Positions 1 through 5,470 of a stretch of DNA of 5,761 nucleotides are shown in pieces (the stretch's first letter is position 1; every line of letters starts with the position of its first letter). The stretch comes from Candidatus Aegiribacteria sp. Its GTDB lineage: Bacteria > Fermentibacterota > Fermentibacteria > Fermentibacterales > JCC-6. The position numbers were made by a program, and so were the translations under genes. The notes below the pieces were generated by a model. That model saw only the letters and a list, made by a program, of their open reading frames with translations, was not told where the DNA came from and ran no database searches. Location: contig JAUVUL010000150.1 in assembly GCA_030600975.1 (NCBI GenBank), positions 1 through 5,761 of the forward strand, read 5' to 3'.

Positions 1-145
1 CAGCGCCCTCATCTGCCTTCGCATAGAGGAATTCAAGGAGTTCCTTAGACCGCAGCAGTTTTTTGTTCGAGGAGCCAAGGCTGGAAGCGTAGTTATCGAT
101 GGAGAAGCGGAAACTGTCCAGTATCTGCTTAACTGTCGCGTCCAT
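1..145 (-). CDS. Hypothetical protein, N-terminal 48 residues (cut by left window edge)
   Basis: An ATG at 145-143 opens a frame that stays open to the left edge of the window and reads MDATVKQILDSFRFSIDNYA and onward for 48 codons. A perfect GGAGGT Shine-Dalgarno lies at 156-151, 5 nt before the ATG, which makes this a convincing start even though only a fragment is visible. It overlaps the end of the preceding 209-residue gene by 17 nt (129-145), so its ribosome binding site is inside that gene and translation is probably coupled. The visible part is hydrophilic and looks helical, with alternating Lys/Leu/Glu, and has no signal peptide, so a cytoplasmic location is likely. I do not recognise a family. 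Gene call is fairly sure; function unknown. Confidence 0.75.
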   Translation of the reverse strand, partial: MDATVKQILDSFRFSIDNYASSLGSSNKKLLRSKELLEFLYAKADEGA

Positions 146-758
146 CGCACACCTCCACGAATCTTTTCTCGAGTACTGCCATCTGTTCATCGGTGAAAAT
201 AATGCGGTCCCTGTATGGTTTATAAGTCATGATCTTTTCCCAGGAGACATCCGGATCAGCTTCATTCATGAGTTTCCAGTACGTCTGGAATTTTACCAGT
301 GATCGCTCTTCAGCATTTGAACCCGTCGCATCGGTGTTCAGATGAAAAAGAGAGTTCATAATCGAACCCAGGGCGGTTATGGCTTTGTTTTCGTTGAATG
401 CCAGATGATTGTGCTGCTCAAAATCCTCAAGCTTTTGACTGAGTTCAGTGTGGGTTTCAGCCGATTCGATTATTTCAAGCCTGAGCCTGTCCGCCTCAGC
501 CTTTCTCTCCTGTTCTAGCTTTTCGTAGATGAAAGCCCGGTTATCGTACCTGTCATAACTTTCGGCCTTCGCTGTGGAAACCATGTTCCCGGTCTGCTGA
601 ATCTTCTTCTTGAACTCAGCGGGAGAACCTGCTTCTTCCAGCATTTCCAGGTAGTACTCACAATCCTTTATCCTGGCCCTGTTAAACTCCGGTTTTGTTC
701 TGAACTGTTTCAGCTGGGAAGTGAAGTACCGTTCTTGCATTTCAAAGGAATCACCCAT
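129..758 (-). CDS. Hypothetical cytoplasmic helical protein, 209 aa
   Basis: I do not recognise this protein. It is strongly hydrophilic and rich in Glu, Lys, Arg and Gln, and almost the whole chain looks helical. The stretch around residues 65-115 (AFIYEKLEQERKAEADRLRL, then a Glu/Gln-rich segment ending near LEDFEQHN) has the charge pattern of a coiled coil. There is no signal peptide, membrane segment or Cys/His metal site, so it should be cytoplasmic. The C-terminal 40 residues contain several aromatic residues (WEKIMTYKPYRDRIIF) and may form a small separate module. The start is the ATG at 758-756 because an AGGTGG Shine-Dalgarno sits 5 nt upstream. A GTG at 767 in the same frame lies inside that site. 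The gene begins 20 nt after the lipoprotein gene stops and overlaps the next gene by 17 nt, so the three are probably one operon. Confidence 0.8.
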   Translation of the reverse strand: MGDSFEMQERYFTSQLKQFRTKPEFNRARIKDCEYYLEMLEEAGSPAEFKKKIQQTGNMVSTAKAESYDRYDNRAFIYEKLEQERKAEADRLRLEIIESAETHTELSQKLEDFEQHNHLAFNENKAITALGSIMNSLFHLNTDATGSNAEERSLVKFQTYWKLMNEADPDVSWEKIMTYKPYRDRIIFTDEQMAVLEKRFVEVCDGRDS

Positions 759-763
759 GAAAA

Positions 764-769
764 CCACCT
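764..769 (-). promoter_or_regulatory. Shine-Dalgarno site that fixes the start of the 209-aa protein
   Basis: On the minus strand the sequence is AGGTGG, then TTTTC, then the ATG at 758. The in-frame GTG that would lengthen the protein by three residues starts within this motif and has no Shine-Dalgarno of its own at a usable distance, so the ATG is preferred. Confidence 0.65.
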
Positions 770-778
770 TTCATCCAT

Positions 779-3010
779 CTATATGATGCTGAGTAAGAGT
801 TCGAAAATGGCAGTACCCTCATACATTTCTTCTGGATATATCTCAAGTATTTCAAGCGTAAGGCTGTCATAATCATGCCATACTGCGCCAACGCGTGAGT
901 ATATCCCCGAATCATCACGCAGGTATTCATTGCCCTCCTCATCAATCAGCTTCACCTGATAATCAGGCCCGTTACCCCAGATCTCCGGATCTGTAGGAAT
1001 GATCGCCCTGAGAAGCACGAGTTCATTTATTAGAGTATCACCACCTGCGATCAGGAATTCGTTGTTAATCGGATCTGTCTCGATGATGCTATAGAACATG
1101 TTGGCCATATCAAGGTCGCAGATAACCAGTTTCTGGAATGCTCCCGCGGAATCAAGGACGGCTATGAAGGGATACTTCGGGCCCCAGGTGGTACGATGTG
1201 GTGCGTCTTCAGGCGTGAAACTCCTCGATGTTGCGCCTACTGCGACTATCATCCCAGAAGATGTTTCGATGGCATCGTAACACCGGGCCTCTCCCAGGCC
1301 GAAGTTAATGGTTTTCCACAGAGGATCACCGGTATCACCATCAAGAAGGCATACGAACCAGATATCCGGACTGGTGCACCATTCAGAAACTCTGCCACAG
1401 GCAAGGATATCGCCGCTGGAGGTCTCTCTGAAAGACGAGATGTTCGGCTTCATCTCGCCCGCGAGAGGAGGCAGCCCCAGCAGGTAGTTAGCAGTCAGAC
1501 CATTGTGCCACATCATCTCTCCGGCTGACGATATTCTGCCTGTCCAGATGTATGTGGTCCAACAGTCAGGATAGATGACCAGCAGATATCCACCATCCGA
1601 AAGCTCGGTTGCATCCGGAGAATAATCGGATTCGCCCGTTCCCTCGAGGGCGCATGTCCATAGAGTATCGCCCTGCTCTGTGCGGGCGATCAGCCATAGC
1701 ATATCGGAATAATCTCCGAAACGATAAGAATCCAGTATTATGGGGTTATCCGAAGCAGACTCTTCACATGATAGCGGATACCCATCGGGATCTATTACTA
1801 TCGTCCACGCTTCATCATCATATGAACCGAAGGTATCGTTAACTGGAAAACCCCGGTCTGCCGTAATCATCATCCCTCCTGATTCCATAAGCTTACAGTT
1901 GTCGATCCGGATTGGATTCCATGTTATCTCGATGGGACATGAATACTCCGAAAGAATATTGACCATGACCGAATGCGCGGGTGCTGCATGTATCGAATTT
2001 ACTCTTTCCTGCACATACGGTGGAATCTGCAGGGCGAGGTCTCCTTCTGTCATTATCTCAAGATAGATGCTGTAATGCTCTTCCGCTTCTGCGAATTCAC
2101 CCAGTTTCCAAAGAACATCCGCAATGTTGAGATGAGCTACTATTCTGGACGGCTGCAGGTCCAGTACTTTCCTAAGGATTTTCTGAGACAGGAACAGACC
2201 ATCTGTCTGTTCGAGGAAGAAAGCATAGTTATTCAGAATCATTGCATATTCGCTGAGATCCATGAAATCCGAGCGATCGGATTCCACGAAGTCCAGGCTG
2301 TCAACAAAAGAAAGGTACCATTGTGACGACATCTGGCTATAATTGCAAAGATACTCAAAAAGATCCACGGCCCCCTGGTAATTGCCTGCATCCGCCTCTT
2401 CAACAGCAGCTTTGTTGACGATTCTAAGCAGACGGGCGATCATTTCATCAGGATCATAATAATATCGTGTATACATATGCTGGATTCTGCTCAGCTCATC
2501 TATCGCTTCCATGATATCCCCTTCAATCAGAAGGCTGTCTGCTCTCGCCAGCGCCTCCTGATCTGGATCTTCTGTGTAGCTTCGCAGATGTACAAGGGAA
2601 CAATTCTCGGTGACCAATTCAAAATAACCCACACATTTCCTGGAACAGTTGGGCATATAGAATATGAGTTCGAATTCATTCTCTTCTTCATAATACTGCA
2701 CGAAAAATCTCTCGAAGTTGTATTCCCCCCTGTATCCACCGGTTGCAAGAAGAAATGGGATAGCGGTTTCTGGAGAGATACCCAGCAGATAGATATCCAG
2801 TGAATCCTGTTCAACCTCGATGCCTGTCATAAGAAGCTCATCGAAACCGCTCGGGAGTCCGATGGAATCAAAATCCCATATATCTGAGAAGCACGATGAA
2901 TTTGCAGTGTTCCAATGATTCAGTAAGTCACCGGTGATCGGCCTGTATCCAATCTGGCTACAGGAGGCTGATACACTGATCAGGAAAACCGGAATAAGGA
3001 TACTTTTCAT
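779..3010 (-). CDS. Predicted TPR lipoprotein with C-terminal propeller-like region, 743 aa
   Basis: The N terminus (Lys2, a hydrophobic run over residues 4-16, then Ser-Ala-Ser-Cys17) looks like a lipoprotein signal, so mature protein would begin at Cys17 and be anchored to a membrane facing the periplasm or the surface. Residues 18-145 are an unrecognised beta-rich domain. Residues 148-325 contain about four TPR-like helix pairs, the clearest at 287-320 (VAHLNIADVLWKLGEFAEAE). Residues 350-675 carry loosely repeated beta units with motifs such as DGGYLLVIYPD, GDTGDPLWKTINFG, TSSGMIVAVGATS and FIAVLDSAGAF, a pattern typical of propeller-type exported proteins in which each blade pairs a recorded value with 'D-x-x-G'. 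A GGAGGT site lies 7 nt before the ATG. Sixteen cysteines is many for an exported protein. It heads a probable three-gene operon. TPR plus propeller suggests protein binding or scaffolding in the envelope, which is inference; no enzymatic motif is visible. Confidence 0.88.
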   Translation of the reverse strand: MKSILIPVFLISVSASCSQIGYRPITGDLLNHWNTANSSCFSDIWDFDSIGLPSGFDELLMTGIEVEQDSLDIYLLGISPETAIPFLLATGGYRGEYNFERFFVQYYEEENEFELIFYMPNCSRKCVGYFELVTENCSLVHLRSYTEDPDQEALARADSLLIEGDIMEAIDELSRIQHMYTRYYYDPDEMIARLLRIVNKAAVEEADAGNYQGAVDLFEYLCNYSQMSSQWYLSFVDSLDFVESDRSDFMDLSEYAMILNNYAFFLEQTDGLFLSQKILRKVLDLQPSRIVAHLNIADVLWKLGEFAEAEEHYSIYLEIMTEGDLALQIPPYVQERVNSIHAAPAHSVMVNILSEYSCPIEITWNPIRIDNCKLMESGGMMITADRGFPVNDTFGSYDDEAWTIVIDPDGYPLSCEESASDNPIILDSYRFGDYSDMLWLIARTEQGDTLWTCALEGTGESDYSPDATELSDGGYLLVIYPDCWTTYIWTGRISSAGEMMWHNGLTANYLLGLPPLAGEMKPNISSFRETSSGDILACGRVSEWCTSPDIWFVCLLDGDTGDPLWKTINFGLGEARCYDAIETSSGMIVAVGATSRSFTPEDAPHRTTWGPKYPFIAVLDSAGAFQKLVICDLDMANMFYSIIETDPINNEFLIAGGDTLINELVLLRAIIPTDPEIWGNGPDYQVKLIDEEGNEYLRDDSGIYSRVGAVWHDYDSLTLEILEIYPEEMYEGTAIFELLLSII

Positions 3011-3058
3011 TTACTAGACCTCCATGAGTCAGGAATTCAGAACAAACTGGAAAACTCG

Positions 3059-3088
3059 CATTTTCCCAGCGTACTGCAAGAGTCCTCC
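3059..3088 (-). repeat. Direct repeat, left copy (leuD 3'-end sequence)
   Basis: Matches 3705-3734 at 26 of 30 positions in the same orientation, including an uninterrupted 10-base block (cagcgtactg at 3067-3076 and 3713-3722). The two copies bracket the zinc-ribbon/Hsp70 remnant and are 646 bp apart, start to start. Confidence 0.75.
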
Positions 3089-3112
3089 TCAGATGTGAGA
3101 ATCTTCCGCTCA
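3059..3112 (-). pseudogene. Degenerate second copy of the leuD 3' end
   Basis: Read on the minus strand in the matching frame, this stretch gives AEDSHI, a TGA stop, then GGLLQYAGKM. The intact leuD product ends ARDIYLAGGLFQYAEKM. The two 17-position strings share A, D, G, G, L, Q, Y, A, K and M, with conservative changes at two or three further places. At DNA level 26 of 30 bases match, and three of the four differences are in third codon positions, as expected for diverged copies of a coding sequence. The leuD stop codon is replaced here by CGA. There is no start codon and an internal stop, so this is a remnant, not a gene. It sits upstream of the lipoprotein gene, in the same orientation as leuD. 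Upstream of about 3112 I see no further leuD similarity. Confidence 0.65.
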
Positions 3113-3137
3113 ATGCATATTGCAGGACGCACTCCCG

Positions 3138-3178
3138 GTCAATGATATGAGTGGTTTTCAGCCGAACATATCATTGAC
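3138..3178. repeat. Perfect 12-bp inverted repeat with 17-nt spacer
   Basis: GTCAATGATATG at 3138-3149 is mirrored by CATATCATTGAC at 3167-3178 with no mismatch, separated by 17 nt. The stem is AT-rich and is not followed by a T-run on either strand, so it does not look like an intrinsic terminator. The spacing between arm centres is 29 bp, compatible with two operator half-sites on nearly the same DNA face, or with a hairpin in RNA. It lies between the divergent lipoprotein gene (start 128 bp away) and the zinc-ribbon ORF (start 86 bp away). Confidence 0.7.
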
Positions 3179-3263
3179 GGCTGAGAGTTTCATGGACTAT
3201 TATCTGTTTCAGATGAAAAAACAGAAAAAGGATAATCCTGTCATTAAATCAGATGAGGTTGCA

Positions 3264-3473
3264 ATGAGTTTTGATTTGATCTTCAAGAAGTGTCCCAATT
3301 GTAGTGCAAGTCTTGAATTCATCCCGGAAAGTGAAGAAGGTCGGTGTAAGTTTTGCGGAAGTTCATTTGTGATCTCTCCCCGCAGAAAAAAAAAGATAAA
3401 ACCGTTGAATTGGACGAGAAGAATACAAATTTCAACAGGGATTAGGCGCAGAAAATCTCTAAAATCGCTCTAA
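3264..3473 (+). CDS. Small zinc-ribbon protein, 69 aa; possibly the 5' part of a broken gene
   Basis: The N-terminal 40 residues hold a clear four-cysteine zinc ribbon: CPNC at residues 10-13 and CKFC at 28-31, separated by 14 residues, followed by GSSFVISP and a basic run. The ATG at 3264 is preceded by GAGGT with a 4-nt spacer. The frame could be extended upstream to a TTG at 3120, but that section has no good ribosome site and crosses the inverted repeat. After the ribbon the chain becomes an unconvincing Lys/Arg-rich tail (IKPLNWTRRIQIS and on), and the -1 frame from the A9 run onward gives a more natural acidic-polar sequence (KDKTVELDEKNTNFNRD) before a TAG at 3443-3445. A frameshift in the A run is therefore likely, either mutational or functional. 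Zinc ribbons of this kind bind nucleic acid or protein; the partner is unknown. It may be a relic. Confidence 0.5.
   Translation: MSFDLIFKKCPNCSASLEFIPESEEGRCKFCGSSFVISPRRKKKIKPLNWTRRIQISTGIRRRKSLKSL
3386..3395 (+). other. A9 homopolymer ending in an A-AAA-AAG slippery heptamer
   Basis: Nine consecutive A residues (3386-3394) are followed by G. In the frame of the zinc-ribbon ORF the codons read AAA-AAA-AAG, so the heptamer A AAA AAG at 3389-3395 is in the correct phase for -1 slippage, the motif known from bacterial dnaX and some insertion sequences. A -1 shift here would move translation into the frame that also holds the Hsp70-like remnant, but that frame meets a TAG 16 codons later. A simple 1-nt indel in a homopolymer explains the same observation. 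Confidence 0.45.
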
Positions 3474-3704
3474 TACGATTTCTAAAGCAGTATAAAATCG
3501 ATCTTTCAAAAGATTCAAATGCCATGGAACGGATTGTAAAGCAGTCCCGGAAGGTCGCAATGGAACTGGAGGAGGAAGAAAATTCGACAATGAACATCCC
3601 CTTCATCGCCGCAAACTCCAAAGGCCCACTCCACATCTGCGAAAAGTATACCCGATCAGACATAGAGTAGAGAAATCTCGAATAATCTACTTGAGAAATA
3701 CTTA
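3446..3704 (+). pseudogene. Hsp70/DnaK ATPase-domain fragment, broken at both ends
   Basis: From 3446 to the TAG at 3668-3670 the frame encodes 74 residues that match the Hsp70 nucleotide-binding domain. Landmarks are FLKQYKIDLSKDSNAMERI (E. coli DnaK has FKKDQGIDLRNDPLAMQRL), VKQSRKVAMELEEEENSTMN for the helix after it, and IPFIAANSKGPLHI (DnaK: LPYITADATGPKH), ending TRSDIE where DnaK has TRAKLE. The similarity continues past the TAG in another frame: 3672-3704 reads EISNNLLEKYL, like the following DnaK helix, as if TAGA had been inserted after the GAG codon. It then runs into the end of leuD. About the first 220 residues and all of the substrate-binding domain of an Hsp70 are missing, as are the phosphate-binding motifs. 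It has no start codon with a ribosome site and lies behind a TAG, so it is a relic and not a working chaperone. It corresponds very roughly to DnaK residues 225-315. Confidence 0.75.
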
Positions 3705-4220
3705 CATTTTCTCAGCGTACTGAAACAGCCCTCCCGCAAGGTAAATATCCCTGGCGACTTCGCTCATGGGGTTACCCTGATATCTGTTATCCCCTGAAAT
3801 AAGAATACCGCCTTCAAGATCCAGTTCAGCAGTCTCAAACTGGTTGAAAAGCTCATCAGGCAAATCTGGAAGCTCGATAATCGGAAAACCACTGTTTATA
3901 GCGTTTCTCTTGTAGATGGCGCCGAATGACCTGGCTATTACAGCCTGAACACCTAAAGCCTTGAAGCAGTCTACCGCATGCTGACGTGAACTGCCGGAAC
4001 CGAAATTATCACCCGCAAGGACAAGGTCCCCCGGCTGCGCTTTATCCGCAAAATCCTTGTAACCTTCAAGGTTGCCGAAAGCGAACTGACCCATTTTATC
4101 AATGTCGGTTACGGCAAGATGGGCGTTGTGATAGATCATGTCAGTATCGATATCGCTGAAGAGCTTCCCGTTTTCACTGAGTACCCAGAGCCTTCCTTTT
4201 AAGATCATTTCGCCTGACAT
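3702..4220 (-). CDS. leuD: Isopropylmalate dehydratase-type hydro-lyase, small subunit, 172 aa
   Basis: This is the swivel-domain subunit of a two-subunit aconitase-superfamily enzyme. It closes over the iron-sulfur subunit and contributes substrate-binding residues for the stereospecific dehydration/hydration of a 2- or 3-hydroxy acid, classically 2-isopropylmalate to 3-isopropylmalate in leucine synthesis. Visible motifs are DIDTDMI (residues 23-29), the substrate loop HNAHLAVTD (31-39), GDNFGSGSSRQHA (70-82, the family FGxGSSRxHA signature) and ARSFGAIYKRNAINSG (96-111). The length fits the short archaeal-type LeuD rather than the roughly 200-residue enterobacterial form. The substrate loop does not show the YLVY or YLRT patterns I associate with isopropylmalate and homocitrate enzymes, so specificity is open. 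The ATG shares its A with the TAA of leuC, and the GGAGGT site lies within the last leuC codons, indicating translational coupling. Its 3' end is duplicated near 3059. Confidence 0.92.
   Translation of the reverse strand: MSGEMILKGRLWVLSENGKLFSDIDTDMIYHNAHLAVTDIDKMGQFAFGNLEGYKDFADKAQPGDLVLAGDNFGSGSSRQHAVDCFKALGVQAVIARSFGAIYKRNAINSGFPIIELPDLPDELFNQFETAELDLEGGILISGDNRYQGNPMSEVARDIYLAGGLFQYAEKM
3705..3734 (-). repeat. Direct repeat, right copy (3' end of intact leuD)
   Basis: Last ten sense codons of leuD, matching 3059-3088 at 26 of 30 positions. Differences in leuD codons: GGG/GGA, CTG/CTC and TTT/TTG at third positions, GAG/GGG at a second position. Together the pair frames the disrupted island between them. 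Confidence 0.75.
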
Positions 4221-5470
4221 TACAGCACCTCCTTCAGTTCATGCACGGAAGCAATCCGGCCAAGTACAGCTGATGCTGATGCCGTTCCAATTCCTGCCAG
4301 GTATGTGTTCCCCTTGCCCTGCTTGCCCTTGAAATTCCTGTTGGATGTACTTATCTGCACTTCTCCCTCTCCGGTCATTCCGATCTGGCCCGAGGCGCAT
4401 CCGCCGCATCCCGCATTGCTGACGATTCCGCCGGCATCGAATATGTCCTTCAGAAGCCCTTCCTCAAGAAGTCTGGCCCAGGTTGCCCTGGTCGCAGGTA
4501 CAACCTTCAGCATGACACCGGGAGCCACTTTCCGGCCTCTCAGCAGTTCCGCTGCATACTTCAGGTCCTGGTAGGTTCCATTGGTACAGCTTCCTATGAA
4601 GACTCCATCGACCTTTACATCGGTCTTCTCCGATACGGGGAATACATTAGTAGGGCTGGGTGGTGCGGCAATCAGAGGTTCCAGCCCTTCTATATCAAGG
4701 GAGTAATCCTCCAGATAAGCAGCATCCGAATCCGCATAAACAGCTTCATCGCGTGTGATGTCGAAGAAATCCAGTACGTTATCGTTTGGCGGTATGAATG
4801 CAATTATCGCACCCATCTCAGTTGCGAGGCTTGAAAGGGTTACGCAGTCTTCCAGAGAAGCGTTCTCCACCCATGGGCCGTAAATTTCAACTGACTTTCC
4901 CAGAAGTTCGTGGCTGCTGAACCTTCTTAGCATGGCCAGGGCGATATCTTTTGCTTCCGTTCCATTCGCAGGTGTTCCATCAAGTGTAACCCTGACCGAT
5001 TCGGGAACTTCAAACCACACTTTCCCAGTCTTGAAAGCGTACGCAATATCCACGTCTCCCATTCCCTGCCCGAAGGCTCCCACAGAACCCATGATGTTAA
5101 GGTGGCTGTCCGTTCCCACTGTAGTTGTTCCGGGCTTTGCGAATTTCTCTTCGATCACGACATGAGAACCTATACCGGCGTCCACATCGTAGACTTTCAG
5201 GTCATGCTTTCTGGCAAAGATTCTGATCAGCTGCTGGTTGTTGGCATAGGGAATGGTATTTGCCGGAACATTACAGTCAAAGGTGAAAAAGGTTTTCGAT
5301 CTTTCGGCTATGGGGGAATCACCTCCGTACTTCTCAAGATTTCCTACTACACTCGCTCCCGCAAAATCCCTTGCCGTTCTATTGTCAATATCAATCCAGA
5401 CCACGTCTCCGGGACGACAGTCTCCCCCACCGTGTGAGGACATAATTTTCTCGATTAAAGTTCTGCCCAT
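4220..5470 (-). CDS. leuC: Isopropylmalate dehydratase-type hydro-lyase, large [4Fe-4S] subunit, 416 aa
   Basis: This is the iron-sulfur subunit that pairs with the next gene's product to isomerise a hydroxy acid by dehydration and rehydration in the cytoplasm. The cluster ligands are visible as Cys295 (FIGSCTNG), Cys355 and Cys358 (AGCGGC); the 60- and 3-residue spacings match those of E. coli LeuC. Other signatures are VGTDSHLNIMGSVGAFGQGMGDVDIA (residues 118-143), VPATR (324-328) and STSNRNFKGKQG (374-385). The length fits the archaeal/short LeuC type. Several usually conserved positions differ: FDCNVP (64-69) where FDHxxP is expected, GIGSHV instead of GICHQV (99-104), DNRTA instead of HDxTG (29-33), and CVTLSSLATE instead of RMTISNMAIE (209-218). 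It may therefore act on a substrate other than isopropylmalate, for example homocitrate or a methylmalate derivative. GGAGG lies 5 nt before the ATG. The gene overlaps the upstream phosphoesterase by 16 nt. No leuA or leuB is visible here. Confidence 0.92.
   Translation of the reverse strand: MGRTLIEKIMSSHGGGDCRPGDVVWIDIDNRTARDFAGASVVGNLEKYGGDSPIAERSKTFFTFDCNVPANTIPYANNQQLIRIFARKHDLKVYDVDAGIGSHVVIEEKFAKPGTTTVGTDSHLNIMGSVGAFGQGMGDVDIAYAFKTGKVWFEVPESVRVTLDGTPANGTEAKDIALAMLRRFSSHELLGKSVEIYGPWVENASLEDCVTLSSLATEMGAIIAFIPPNDNVLDFFDITRDEAVYADSDAAYLEDYSLDIEGLEPLIAAPPSPTNVFPVSEKTDVKVDGVFIGSCTNGTYQDLKYAAELLRGRKVAPGVMLKVVPATRATWARLLEEGLLKDIFDAGGIVSNAGCGGCASGQIGMTGEGEVQISTSNRNFKGKQGKGNTYLAGIGTASASAVLGRIASVHELKEVL

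Noticed and set aside
759..767. GTG start at 767 extending the 209-aa protein by three residues
   Set aside because: The GTG overlaps the AGGTGG site that serves the ATG at 758, and no other Shine-Dalgarno lies upstream at a workable distance.
1098..2326. Several plus-strand open frames of 60-117 codons opposite the lipoprotein gene
   Set aside because: They are antisense to a long, well-supported gene, mutually overlapping, low in recognisable protein features and without good ribosome sites.
3120..3263. Upstream extension of the zinc-ribbon ORF from a TTG at 3120 (48 more residues)
   Set aside because: The TTG has no ribosome site, the stretch crosses the 12-bp inverted repeat, and the ATG at 3264 has GAGGT before it and begins directly at the domain. 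An Hsp70-like origin of this stretch was considered, but the resemblance was too weak.
3443..3445. TAG read through as a sense codon (amber recoding) joining the zinc ribbon to Hsp70
   Set aside because: The Hsp70 part also has a second TAG and a frameshift and lacks most of the domain, so decay is a simpler explanation. Other genes here end with TAA or TAG in the usual way.
3666..3691. agtaga / tctact inverted repeat as a terminator for leuD
   Set aside because: Only six base pairs, AT-rich, 14-nt loop and no T tract on the minus strand. It also lies within the Hsp70 relic.
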